Positions 11,348 through 21,640 of a DNA stretch of 64,000 bases are shown one piece after another; position 1 is the first letter of the stretch; the number at the start of each line of letters is the position of its first letter. The notes under the pieces are model-generated. The model was not told the origin of the DNA and did not search any database. It was given only the letters and a program-made list of their open reading frames with translations. The position numbers and the translations under genes are program-made. The stretch is from Symbiodinium microadriaticum (taxonomy: Eukaryota; Sar; Dinophyceae; Suessiales; Symbiodiniaceae). The DNA lies in NCBI GenBank assembly GCA_001939145.1, contig LSRX01001164.1, positions 152,594-216,593 of the forward strand. Reading direction: 5' to 3'.

Positions 11348-12448
11348 TTTTGTTTTAGGTTTTCAGGGTTTTAGTGGTTTTTTAGGTTTTAGGGTTTTGG
11401 GTTTAGGGTGTTTTGTTTAAAGTTTTCAGCGCTGCGGCGAGCACGAGCTTGCTCTTCAGACAGGAGGCTCTTTCTGCAAAGGAGATGCCCGATCCCGACC
11501 CTTCTCTTCGAGAGCTCTTATCCTTCTGCAACTGTAGATTTAGGGTTTAGGGTTTATAGGGTTTAGGGACTTCCAATCTCAAGTTTGGGCTTAGGGTTTA
11601 GGGTATCGCCAGGAGGGTTCGACAAGTTTAATGGAGATATCTCACCCTAAACCCTAAACACCCGGGCTTGCCACTCTCTGCACTACTTTGGCTCTTAGGC
11701 CCTAAACCCTAAACCCTAAGCACCCGGGCTTGCCATTCTCTGCACTATTTTTGGCTCTTAGGCCAAAGATCCTCCTTTCAAGGTTTCGGGCATAGGGAGT
11801 TTATGGTGGAGGCTTCAGAGTTTAGGGTTCAGGCATAGGGAGTTTATGGTGGAGGGTTCAGAGTTTAGGGTTTAGGGATAGGGAGTTTATGTTGGAGGGT
11901 GCAGAGGGGCTTCATAAGGCGCTATAAACCCATAAGGGCTTTCTTGGCGTAGATGTAGGGTTCTTGGGTTCAGGCTCCTGGGGTCGTTTGTTGAGGGCTT
12001 TTAGGGTTTAGGGTTTGCTTCTACTCTTGAGTTCTAGAACCATTAGACCAACAAGACCCCCCAAAGTATATCTATGTGGATACATGGACCCTCAAGGTAA
12101 GATGCTGGGGGTTCAGGGTTTAAAGTGGGATGTTCCTTAGGATTTAGGGCTCAGGGTTTAAAGTGGTATGTTCCTTAGGGTCTAGGGTTTATAGGGTCTA
12201 AAGTGGTCTGTTCCTTACTTTGGGGTGTGAATGAAGGATTTGTCCATCAGCAGTACCCCGAGACCTACCCAAAAGAAAGGTTCCCTAAACCCTAAACCCC
12301 TAAACTCTAAACCCTGAACCCAAGCCCTAATTACAGTCCCAAGCTTTAAACCTGTACAGTGATCCCTTTCTGTCGAAGCTCCAGAACCCAAACACTCAAC
12401 GCTAAGAACCCCGAAGCTGTGAGCTGAAGCACCAATAACAAAGCCCTG
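11348..12448. repeat. Short local duplications in heptamer-rich DNA
   Basis: Several small tandem duplications: the phrase CACCCGGGCTTGCCA followed by CTCTGCACTA (about 11660 and 11720); CATAGGGAGTTTATGGTGGAGG (three variants, 11790-11900); and AAAGTGGTATGTTCCTTAGG (three variants, 12110-12215). No gene was recognised. Confidence 0.65.
12062..12092. mobile_element. Solo right arm of the fold-back element
   Basis: CAAAGTATATCTATGTGG-ATACATGGACCCT resembles the right arm of the hairpin at 12449-12547, but no left arm precedes it. It is either a truncated copy or a chance fragment. Confidence 0.4.
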
Positions 12449-12547
12449 AGGGTCCATGTGCCCAAACAGCATATACTTTGGCCTCAGAGTACCTATATAG
12501 GGACTACTTTAAGGCCAAAGTATATACTATTTGGGTACATGGACCCT
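12449..12547. mobile_element. Fold-back (MITE-like) element, copy 2
   Basis: A 99-bp hairpin with inverted arms of about 36 bp and only a few mismatches: the left arm starts AGGGTCCATGTGCCCAAACA, and the right arm ends TGTTTGGGTACATGGACCCT-like (TATTTGGGTACATGGACCCT). Its loop is about 25 bp. The inner arm AAGGCCAAAGTATA is shared with copy 1. A 108-residue frame (12478-12804) starts inside it but has no recognisable motif and is not called. Confidence 0.7.
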
Positions 12548-13730
12548 TAGGGAAAGGCCTAGGGTTTAGTGTTCGCCCTAACTTCCGCAAATGCTCTGGC
12601 AGTCTCTTCTTGACCTCACGGAGCGAGATTTGCTGGTCGCCTGTGTCTCAGTTGGGGTTTAGGAAAGCCAGCACAAAAGCTCAAAATCCCTCAATTCAGG
12701 AATATGGTGTAAGGGCCTTAGAACCCAAAGTGTTCATCTCCAAATACCTTACCCGACGGGTCCACCCAACTGGGTCCTTGCTGGATACAATTTTACATTT
12801 TTGATATAATAAAACCCTAAAAGGATTAAAAATACTAATTTTTAATATGACCCCAACAGGGAACCACCCAAGAGGAGGGATGTTTCAGATTTTTTGGAAA
12901 GGTGTTGTAAGGGCGCTGCATGGACACTTACTATCCGGATGCTACTGTTCGGTGCCTTCCGTAGATAGGCAAAGGGAGAACTTCAAACTTTGTGTCCCTA
13001 TATACTAGGTCTGCTTTAAAAAGTTTGAACTTTTGTTGACCTGGTTGTTGAAGAAGAGAGCTTCTTGGGGCCTAGACTCCCTCAACCCTAAACCGTGCAT
13101 GCCTGAAACCCCCACAACCTAGCACAGACCCTAAACCCTAAGCCCTAAACCGTGCATGTCTGAAACTACCACAACCTAGCACAGATCCTACACCCTAAAC
13201 CCTATACCCAGAACCTTAAACCCTAAACCCTATAAACCCTATACTCAAAACCCTATACCCTAAACCCTACACTCAAAACCCTATACCCCAAACCCTATAC
13301 TCAAAGCCCTAAACCCCAAACCCTATACCCTAAGCCCTACACTCAAAGCCCTAAACCCTACACCCTAGACCCTACACTTGCTGCGTCCTCAATCTCGTCG
13401 TCCTTGAGATTAAGAGCAGTTTCGACTCGTGAAGCCAGCAACCTGCTGCTCGGGACTGCCTGAAACACGTAACATTAGGGGTTTAGGGTTTAGGGGTTTA
13501 GTGTCTAGGGTTTAGGGTTTAGGGGTTTAGGGGTCTTAGTGTTTAGGGTTTAGGGGTTTCGGGGTGTAGGGGGTTTAGGGTTTAGGGGTTTAGGGTTCAG
13601 GGGTTTAGGGGTTAGGGGTTTAGCGGTTCAGCCGTTTGGGGTTTAGAGTTTAGACTTTAGGGGCCTTGATAAGAAGAGGGTTTCAGGCTATACTATCATA
13701 TAGCTCTCCGGAGAAGTCTCAGGAATAGTA
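12548..13730. repeat. Heptamer and CCCTATA-variant tracts, no gene
   Basis: Includes a duplicated phrase AACCGTGCATG(C/T)CTGAAAC (about 13090 and 13150), a CCCTATAC/CCCTAAAC mosaic (13190-13380) and TTTAGGGG tracts of opposite orientation (13465-13660). No conserved protein motif was seen. Confidence 0.65.
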
Positions 13731-14239
13731 TTACTTACTCCGTTGCTTGCTCCCAAAAAAATTGAATGCTACAGCTCTTAACCTCCGCCACTGAACGACA
13801 ACAGACCCCATGCCTTGCCGACTTGGGGGGGCATGGGCCGTAGTAAGTAAGGATATAACAACAGTAATCAGGATCATACGTAGATGATGAGCTGGGTTCT
13901 GGTGTGGTACCCTTATGCTTGTTTTGGGAGCCCTACGTTTTAAGACATGCCCTTGGCTCGTTGTGGCTGTAGTTACCCCAGCGTTTATTGAAGATCTAGC
14001 TTCGGCCATTCAGCATCACACAGGATGGCCAGGTGCGACCAGCTGTGTCCTTCAAAACAAGAACAAGGTCGCACCTGGTCGCACCCACCATCGCCGTCCC
14101 CAAGACAATGTTTCCGAAAGGTTTCGGATACGAAAACCGTGTCGCACGCCGAGGGGGGTTCGTCCCCCCTCCACACAAGACAGGGTGCCCGGGCCCAGGG
14201 CTCACCCCGCCGCAAGCTTGGGGGTTCTAGAGCTAGCAA
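13731..14239. other. Intergenic, no supported gene
   Basis: Overlapping open frames occur on both strands (13731-14276), but none has recognisable domains. Their overlap in several frames reflects GC composition. Confidence 0.4.
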
Positions 14240-14520
14240 TGACCATTTCCATTTTCTAACCATGCACCCCCCCTAGCACCCCAAACCATAACAACCTATA
14301 CCTCAACCTTCAACCCATCCAAGACCCATAGGTAGAACCCTAGGAATAACTCACCTGAAGATCCAAAACCACAACAACCTATACCTCAACCCTCAACCTC
14401 ACCAAAAAACCCAACCTAATATCCCTAGCATGGAACCACCATAAGACCCACACCAAGATCCACATAGAAAAACCATATTCCCAACCCTAAATCCCTAACC
14501 CGCGAAAATGGAAATGGTCA
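14240..14520. mobile_element. 281-bp segment bounded by a perfect 17-bp inverted repeat
   Basis: TGACCATTTCCATTTTC at 14240-14256 is the exact reverse complement of 14504-14520. The interior is C/A-rich and non-coding, with an internal direct repeat (CAACAACCTATACCTCAACC at about 14292 and 14377). The size and terminal inverted repeat suggest a non-autonomous DNA element. No clear target-site duplication is visible, so the class is inferred. Confidence 0.5.
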
Positions 14521-14684
14521 TCTCAAATAATTTATCTATAATAGGAATAAGGTGTGGGGATAAGGTAATTTGATAGTAGAACGATACTTGCAGCATAGCC
14601 TGAGCTACTTGTCTGAAGTCCGTTCTCAGCTTCAACCGCACCCTCACTGGAGCATTTCCTCAAACATCCACCTCTCAGCGGCCC

Positions 14685-15734
14685 ATGAAATCTGGCCTGG
14701 CATTTGCCTTTTTCTTTGTGGCACAAAGGGCGCTGTTCCAGTCTTTTCTTGCGGCGCGTCCTGGCTCCCGGTGCGTTCGCACACAGGGTCAGTCACGTTT
14801 CGCGGGGCCCAGCAAAAGTTCCGCAGATGCTCGGGTTTTCAACAGTTGTGTAGTGAGGAAGAGCGTGTTCAGCTTCAGCGGACATGTGCAGCGTGGTTTG
14901 CAAGCAGATGTCGGACCAGTCTCAGCAGTCTCAGTGGGCAGTGATCATACTTGTGCAGTGCGGACAGATGGTGAGCTCGTCTGCTTTGGAGACAATCATG
15001 CTGGGCAGTGTGACGTCCCAGCAGATTTGGGCCCAGTGTTGGCAGTCTCAGCAGGCGCTTATCATACTTGTGCAGTGCGGGCAGATGGTCAGCTTGTCTG
15101 CTTTGGAAAGAAGCTTGCTGGGCTTGCTAGGCTGTGTGACGTCCCAGCAGATTTGGGACCAGTTTTGGCAGTCTCAGCGGGCGCTTATCATACTTGTGCA
15201 GTGCGGGCAGATGGTCAGCTTGTCTGCTTTGGAAACAAGTCTGCTGGGCGGTGTGACGTCCCAGCAGATTTGGGACCAGTGTTGGAAGTCTCAGCGGGCA
15301 ATGGTCATACTTGTGCGGTGCGCTCAGATGGTCAAGTCGTCTGCTTTTCTGAGTACGTCCCAGCAGATTTCGGACCAGTCTCAGCAGTCTCAGTGGGCTT
15401 TTGTCATACTTGTGCAGTGCGGACAGATGGTGAGCTCGTCTGCATTGGAGACAATCATGCTGGGCAGTGTGACGTCCCAGCAGATTTGGGACCAGCTTTG
15501 GCAGTCTCAGCGGGCGCTTATCATACTTGTGCAGTGTGGGCAGATGGTCAGCTCGTCTGCTTTGGAAACAACCGTGATGGGCAGTGTGACGTCCCAGCAG
15601 ATTTGGGACCAGTTTTGGCAGTCTCAGCGGGCACTTATCATATTTGTGCAGTGCGGGCAGATGGTCAGCTCGTCTGCTTTGGAAACAACCGTGATGGGCA
15701 GTGTGACGTCCCGGGAGATTTGAAACCAGTGTAG
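14685..15734 (+). CDS. Secreted RCC1-like cysteine-paired repeat protein
   Basis: A 349-residue frame starting at an ATG after GCGGCCC. The N-terminus (MKSGLAFAFFFVAQRALF) resembles a signal peptide. From about residue 75 to the end there are seven repeats of about 38 residues with the pattern HTCAVRxDGxLVCFGxN..GQCDVPADLGPVxAVSxG, an RCC1/beta-propeller-like blade seen in dinoflagellate families. The paired cysteines (HTC and LVC) and the GQC cysteine could form disulfides. Repeat 2 has a small insertion and repeat 4 lacks the GQC segment. RCC1 proteins fold as seven-bladed propellers; the partner and role here are unknown. An eighth, broken blade follows the stop. An alternative frame (14884-15723) is also open, but it is only the repeat read out of phase. 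Confidence 0.75.
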   Translation: MKSGLAFAFFFVAQRALFQSFLAARPGSRCVRTQGQSRFAGPSKSSADARVFNSCVVRKSVFSFSGHVQRGLQADVGPVSAVSVGSDHTCAVRTDGELVCFGDNHAGQCDVPADLGPVLAVSAGAYHTCAVRADGQLVCFGKKLAGLARLCDVPADLGPVLAVSAGAYHTCAVRADGQLVCFGNKSAGRCDVPADLGPVLEVSAGNGHTCAVRSDGQVVCFSEYVPADFGPVSAVSVGFCHTCAVRTDGELVCIGDNHAGQCDVPADLGPALAVSAGAYHTCAVWADGQLVCFGNNRDGQCDVPADLGPVLAVSAGTYHICAVRADGQLVCFGNNRDGQCDVPGDLKPV

Positions 15735-15830
15735 TGGGTCATTGTCATACTTGAGCGGTGCAGAGGCGGCAGATGGTCAGCTTGTATGCTTTGGAGACAA
15801 TTTTTATGGGAAGAGTCATGCGCCCAACCG
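15735..15830 (+). pseudogene. Decayed eighth RCC1-like repeat
   Basis: Directly after the stop, the DNA still matches the 114-bp repeat unit (GTCATTGTCATACTTGAGC then CAGATGGTCAGCTTGTATGC). The Cys codon TGT has become TGA and there is an indel, so it cannot extend the propeller in frame. This suggests the gene was recently shortened or that the copy number is unstable. Confidence 0.6.
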
Positions 15831-15834
15831 GTGA

Positions 15835-16560
15835 TACTGAAGAAAATAGAGCGCGCTTACCCTCAAACCTTCAGTAGTTCAAATCTCAGGTACTGCCTAT
15901 CTATGCCCTCAACCTTATAATAATTTTGACCTAATTTATTTTCAATACTTTCTATTGTATAAATATTTTGGCTGTAATTTCCCACAGTTGGGGTCAAGAA
16001 AAAGACTTTTGTCTTTTTTATGACCGCCATTTGTGGCCTGGTAAAACTACTTCGTTTCCAAAACTTTGCACTTTGCGTTCTGCCTTGATTTTCTTATTTG
16101 CACAATTTGCCAATGTGCGCCTGTTTTGGAATTCCTTCCTTTTGCTTTTGGTTTTGCCGTGTCTTTTTCTTTGTTTACCCTTGTTTGCGTTCCACTGAGA
16201 ACGTTGTTGCTTCATTTTTTCCTTCTTTGCTTAACTTCTTTGGACGAGAGGGTGCACTCTTCTTTAGTGTCGAGACACTTTTTATTCAATTCTTTGCTCT
16301 TTCAAATGGGTCCTGGAAGCGCTTTCGTGTGGTTTTCTCCTTGTTGTGTGTGAAAAAAAATTTGATTGCAAGGCGTTTACTTGTATTTAATTTCTTTTCG
16401 TCGTTTAAACTCCCTAATGCGATTTCGTGTGGCTTTCTTCTTGTTGTGATGTTTGTTCTTGTTGTCTGTTGCGTGTGGCTCCTTAATTTGGTTTCATCGC
16501 TTTTCCCCCCCTGAAGCGCTTTTCGTGTGGTTTTCTCCTTGTTGTGTCTGAAGACAAATG
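15835..16560. other. T-rich intergenic DNA
   Basis: Strongly T/pyrimidine-rich on the plus strand. Open frames here are runs of Phe/Leu/Ser from T-rich codons. The phrase (C/T)GCTTTTCGTGTGGTTTTCTCCTTGTTGTGT recurs at about 16321 and 16517. No supported gene. Confidence 0.5.
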
Positions 16561-16699
16561 TTTTAGATTTTTGTTGTCTGTTGCGTGCAGCTTTGTCGCT
16601 TTATTTTCCCTTGCTTGGCTTTTGTTTCCTAATTTGCGAATTCCTGATTTGCGATTTGCTTCTCATCTTGGCTTGTGTGTGCGTCTCTCCGGCAGAGGT

Positions 16700-16930
16700 C
16701 GAAAACAAGCACCGGAGGTCCAGAAAAAGATGTCTCGGGGTTCGAAAAAAGATCCGGGGTTCGCTGCAAGATGTTTCGGGGCCGAGGAAAAGACTGCTCA
16801 AAATAATGCATAGAGGTTGAAAAAAAAGATTGTGCTCTTTTTCCGGGCCTCATGCCGCGGCCGAAAACAAGATGGACCAATCGCGCGGTCTAGAAAAAGA
16901 CATTTCGGGGTCGAAAAAAAGAGCAGCCCC
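16700..16930. repeat. Irregular GAAAAAAGA / TTCGGGGTCG repeats
   Basis: Four to five degenerate copies of a unit of about 40 bp consisting of TTCGGGG(T)CGAAAAAAAGA-like sequence with variable spacers. No coding interpretation is convincing. Confidence 0.5.
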
Positions 16931-16935
16931 AAAAA

Positions 16936-17206
16936 TTATGCCCGCTCTCTTATTCCAGTGTGTTCTCGGTTACCATTGCTATCATTGTCGTTACATACAT
17001 GCACACGTGTATTCATATTTGCTAAACAACACGTTTTTGCACGAGTGCAAAAATCCTGTTGTGATTCACAAACACATTTTTGCACGAGTGCAACAATTAT
17101 GCCCTCTATCTTCTTCCATTGCGTTCTCGGTTCCCGTTGCTATTGTTGTCATCATATACATGCACACGTGTATTCATATTTGCAAAACAACACGTTTTTG
17201 CACGAG
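16936..17206 (+). repeat. Tandem duplication of about 110 bp
   Basis: 16936-17045 and 17097-17206 are near-identical, sharing CATGCACACGTGTATTCATA and AACACGTTTTTGCACGAG. TTTTTGCACGAGTGCAA also occurs once more between them. No gene was recognised. Downstream, 17395-17480 is a minisatellite-like run of ACCAGAGTACCAG/TGCCAGTACCA. Confidence 0.75.
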
Positions 17207-17958
17207 GCAAGTGGTGGCACCTGCGGATCCGCGCAGCTAACGTGGAGGAGACGCTCGGGATGCATTCCGTTTTTCCTTTCGAGCGAGCATCGCTCCGCAC
17301 TGGCACAGCAACCCCAGCAAAAAAAACGAGTGAGCGCCGTCTTCGTCTTCGTGGCATGTTTGCATACCGTGTTGAAACTTCAAGAACCAACCATACCAGA
17401 GTACCAGAGTGCCAGGGTACCAGAGTACCAGCCAGGACCAGTGCCAGTACCAATGCCAGTACCATTACCAATACTAGTAGTAGTATTTTTGCGCCGGCGA
17501 CCACGTTAGAAACGAATACAATGGTTTTTTGACAATGTTGCCTTTTGAGTTGTTCCTGTCAAATCTTAATAACTATTAGTTTCAATCACACATTGCCCAG
17601 CAGTGACGAAGTGAAAACCCCATGATCTTTCCGTTCAGCCGTTTAGCCTGGCTTTCGGATTCGGTTGCTTGTCCGTTCGAGTTTGTTTTGAGCATGTGCA
17701 GCCGTGATACATTTTGCGCCACATTGTGCAGTTTGCCTTGATGCCAGACAGACCGGTCATGGTTCTGGCAGTCCTGCTTTGCTTGTCGGTGCCACGCGCT
17801 CGCGCCGAGGACCCGTGCAGAGGGGTGGCGGGGCATGCCAGGGTTTGCATTCTGGCTGGTCACCAGGCTTTGGTGCTTCCTGCCATCGAAAATGTTGCAT
17901 TCAGCAACCCTGCCCGAAGCTCAGAGCTCTGGCGTGTGCCCGGTGAGAAGGGACTGCT
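17207..17958. other. Upstream region of the ankyrin gene; possible signal exon
   Basis: Contains the CCAGTACCA minisatellite (17395-17480). A frame begins at 17741, passing through a hydrophobic stretch (MVLAVLLCLSVPRARA) that resembles a signal peptide. Whether it is a first exon of the following gene cannot be decided from sequence alone. Confidence 0.35.
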
Positions 17959-20900
17959 ATGGCTTTGGCCAAGCTGAAGGACGATGTCCACCGCGCTTTG
18001 TCGCCAGCTTGGGAAGTGCTGGTGGAGCAGCGGAACGCTGCAGGACAGGGTGGAAAAAGTTTAGAATTTCAAGAGTCGGCAGTTACCGGGGGTGCAGGGC
18101 TTGTACCTGCCAGCGAAGAAGGCCAGTCTCAACAACCAATGAGCTCGGATCCTGAGGGCTCCCAACCGCAGATTGTTGAAGCCTCGCTGTTCAAGGTCGT
18201 GAGGAAGCCGCGTTTCAGTATCGGCGCGTGCAAGACGGGCAGGTGGACTTTCGAGCAAGCCATCCGCCGTCTGCCAGTTGAGCTTGCAAGGTGGACTCCG
18301 CACGGCTTTTGCTCGTGTTCGGGTTGGTACCATCCGCCAGGCAGGGCAGCAGACAGGGGGTGACGGATTCACTAACTTACGCCATGTGAGGCATCTGGAC
18401 CCATCCACTGCAGAGCTCTTCCGCTGGGAGCGTGATAGCTCCAAGTCAAGCGGCAGTGGGCAGCTTGCGTCCTACCGGTCGTGTCACAAGCGAGACAGGG
18501 CTCAATCGGGAAATCCTAGGCAGTTGGCAACGAGTGCGTTGCAGCGCTATGCCGATGGATCCACGCCTCTTCACCTGGCAGCCACGTGTCGATGCTGCAG
18601 TCATTGTCAGTTATTGTACACTGCCTTAACTGCATGCGGTGCGATGTTGCCAAGTTGACAAGGTTCGGTCTTTCGGAGTCTCTGGAAGCTTTGTTGCGTG
18701 CCGGTGCTGACGTCCATGCCACCTCTGATTCAGGTCAGGCACACCTGCTTAACTGTGAGCTTTCATCTCGTTCCTGATGTGTTTGGCAGGTGTCTTGCCG
18801 ATCCATGCCTCTGCGATTGCTGGCCATCGCCACTCCCTGGATCTGCTCGTGAAAGCGCGAGCCGACCCCAATTCTCCCCACGGCTTTGCAGGCAACTCTG
18901 CAATGTGACTGGGCAGACAAAGATTCCGCAAGTGCTTGCACCCATGCAGTCGTTGTTGTGCCAGTTCTTGAGGCACTTTGCTGCAGAAATGGGTCATTCA
19001 GAGGTAGTGCGGCGGCTATGCGAACTCCGTGCAAATGTGGAGGCATCGAAGGCCCAGGGAGGCCGCGTGCCTGGCCTCTCGTTTGGTAAGGGCAGAGATC
19101 CCTGTGTGGTCAGCAGGTACGGCTCTCCACACAGCTGCCGATACGAACAACTCGGCGGTGGTGCAAGTGCGGAGCCCAGAGCGCCGGAGAGGTTCTCTTT
19201 AGCATCTTCACGGCAGTGCGAGGCCCTCCTGTCGGAGCCTTGTTCCTGCGACCCCGAAGCGCTGCTGCTGGGCGACACACCGGCCCTGTACCTGGCAGCC
19301 GGGGACCCAAAGAGACAAACTGAAGCAGAACGTCGCCTTACCGCGAAAGCAACACGAGGCTTCGCGAGGCTTCCCGGATGTGATCGAGGCCTTGCTGGCC
19401 GGCGGCGCCAGCCCTGACAGGAACCTCCCCAAGGCTGGAGCCATAGCTCGGCGCTGTGGGCCATTGTGGCTGCAGAGGACTCTCCGGCAACGCCAACGAG
19501 TTGGCAGTGGAGGCAAAGGGTCCAAGGCCCGAGTGGGCATCTGGTGGGTCGATTGCTGAAAGCTGGTCCTGGCAGGACCCCTCTACGGCCTCTGCGAATC
19601 TTCCGGGCAGTCGGAAGGACATGCCGGGCTTCGAGGAGGCGAACGGTGCCACGCCGCTGCAGCTCGGCGAACGGCGCGTTGTGGTGCTCGTGGGCTCACT
19701 TGGCTCCCGAGGCATGCAGCCTGCGAGAACGGTCACCTGCTGGTCTGACCTGGCTTTTCCTCGCTTTGCAAGCTTCGCAGCCTCTGCAGCCTCGCGTCGC
19801 AGGCAGTGCAGGCGCTGCTGGGCGGCGGTTCCCGGCAGCTAGCAACGATGGAAGGAGCGGGGAGCGCATGGAATCTGATATGGCCCGATGCCCCAACATC
19901 TGCAGCTTCTGAAGGTGTAACCCCGCTGATCACTGCGCTCCAGTACCGCCAGCGAGCGATTGCCCGGGTACTGCTGGAGAGCAGGACAAACCTGCAATGC
20001 CGACGAAAAGCCGCCTTTGCAGCCTAGACACGCTTGAGGTGCCCTGCAGTACTCTCTGGAGGACTCCGGCCAACGTGCACGTGGTGTCTCCCGCAGATGG
20101 GCCTCCCATCAGCCATCAAGAGAGAAGTCAATATTTTTCTGTTAAGCTTGTGTCCTTTTTCCTGAGGCAGACGGCCCTGCACATTGCGGCAGCCTATGGC
20201 TTTTCGGAGGTCGTCGCCGGCATCTTACGTCATGGGGGAGCTTCCGATGTCCAAGATGCAGCAGGCCTAATGCGGCTTATTAAGCTGTATCGGAGACCCG
20301 CTGTACCCTCCAACTTTCTAGTGCCCGCTTCTGCACTGAAAGTTGCTTCCGTTTATGTGACAGGTCACACCCCTATGGACTACGCCCGAGACAGGCTGGT
20401 TCTGTGGTTGCTGAACCGCTTTCATGGTCGAGATGGGCTTTTGGAGTCTTGCCCAGAAACGGCTGTGTCTGTTTGTCCATTGAACTTGACTCACATCGCG
20501 ACTCGTTGGCAAGGACGACATTGTCCGCCGCAACGTGCTCAACGGGCTGGAGGAAATCATAAGCAGTATCGACGAAACGAAGGCGCCAACCTTCAAGAAG
20601 GATCTGTACAAGAGTCTCTCCCAGCTTAGCTTGAGAGATCTTGAGGGTCGCCTTCACACCCACAGGTTTTACGTGCTGTGCTGCAGAAAGTCCGAGGAAG
20701 TACCTGCGAGCGAATGAGGAGGGCCTCCTGCGAAAATTGTCCTCTGACCTTGTGACACAAGCGCGAGCAGGCAGACATCTGATGTGGCTTCGTTGGATTT
20801 TGACCCCCTTGTTAGGTACATCCTTTTCTGTGTTCTTGCTGCTCGGCCCCGGAGCTGTTTCAGGGACTTCTGAAGCGCTGCAGCACCTCGCCGTGGCACG

Positions 20901-20976
20901 ATTCATACTGGCCGGCGCCAGCGACGTGCCAGTGGCGATCGAGGAGACACTTCAGTTCCGCATCCCTGACTCCTAG
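17959..20976 (+). CDS. Ankyrin-repeat protein, many short exons
   Basis: Span of a multi-exon gene (exon edges approximate). ATG at 17959 opens MALAKLKDDVHRALSPA. Ankyrin half- and full repeats then follow in order: DGSTPLHLAAT (about 18553), LEALLRAGADVHA (18670-18730), LPIHASAIAGH..DLLVKARADPN (18791-18880), HFAAEMGHSEVVRRL (18974), TALHTAADTNNSAVV (19117), GDTPALYLAAG (19271), DVIEALLAGGASPD (19378), NGATPLQLGE (19640), GVTPLITALQYRQRAIA (19912), TALHIAAAYGFSEVV (20171) and GHTPMDYARD (20363). A helical-looking tail (LNGLEEIISSIDE, about 20535; YLRANEEGLLRKLSSDL, about 20700) runs to a stop at 20974-20976. The repeats change frame across gaps of 50-150 bp with AG|G borders, so they are separated by introns and not fused in one frame. 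Ankyrin repeats bind proteins; the partner is unknown. Some exons could be decayed. Confidence 0.65.
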
Positions 20977-21299
20977 ACAAGCCTTCATGTGTAAACGACG
21001 AAGCCTTCATCAGTGCCCCACCTGTGCACTCTCCCCTTTTTTGTCACCCATCGCCACGCCGCCCAAAGCCTCGCGTCTCAACTCCTGCACCAGGCGCTAC
21101 TTCATCGCAGCGAGGCTTCGCTGTGGTCAGCCTTGACATTGCTGGGCATCCCTGTGCGGGATTTGCACTACGTCCCCGGTAAGGACCGAATGTTGTTGGC
21201 TCCTGCAGTCTGGCTTCTCAATCATCACCAGTTCCTGGCAGAAACAGCATTAGGATCATCACAACCATCGCAGTTGTTATCACCAGAATGACTGCTTTA
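20977..21299. other. Intergenic or unresolved exons
   Basis: A frame through 21060-21240 (QSLASQLLHQALLHRSEASLW) looks mildly protein-like but has no recognised motif. It might be a 3' exon of the preceding gene or unrelated. Confidence 0.3.
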
Positions 21300-21640
21300 T
21301 CATTGCAGTCGCGGGGTCGTCATCGTCATCATCATGATCATCAGCATCATCATCATCCTCACCATCACCATCGATATCATTATCATCAGCTAAGTCTTCA
21401 CCCATCCCTTGCAACAGTGTCTTCGTAGTGGTGTTTGCTTTCCATGCAGTTTCCCTCGGGAACACCCAGCAGCAGACTGGCTCTACTGGTAGAAGGCCAG
21501 AAGAGCCGAAGGCAAGTCTCACCTTATGCCCGCAACGAACCGAGACTCCGGGTTCAGCACTCAATCAGAATCAAACTCACAGTCGTCGTCATCATCATCC
21601 CCATGAGTGACATCATCGTCTTCGTCGTCACTGCCGTGAC
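21300..21640. repeat. (ATC/CAT)n trinucleotide tracts
   Basis: Two interrupted runs of ATC/CAT/TCG triplets (21300-21400 and 21585-21640). They give Asp- or His-rich translations on the minus strand, which are artefacts of the repeat. Confidence 0.8.

Noticed and set aside
14884..15723. Second 279-residue protein in the RCC1-like repeat region
   Set aside because: It is the 114-bp repeat read one base out of phase, Gln/Ser-rich without a known fold. The RCC1-like frame has conserved Cys, Gly and Asp positions.
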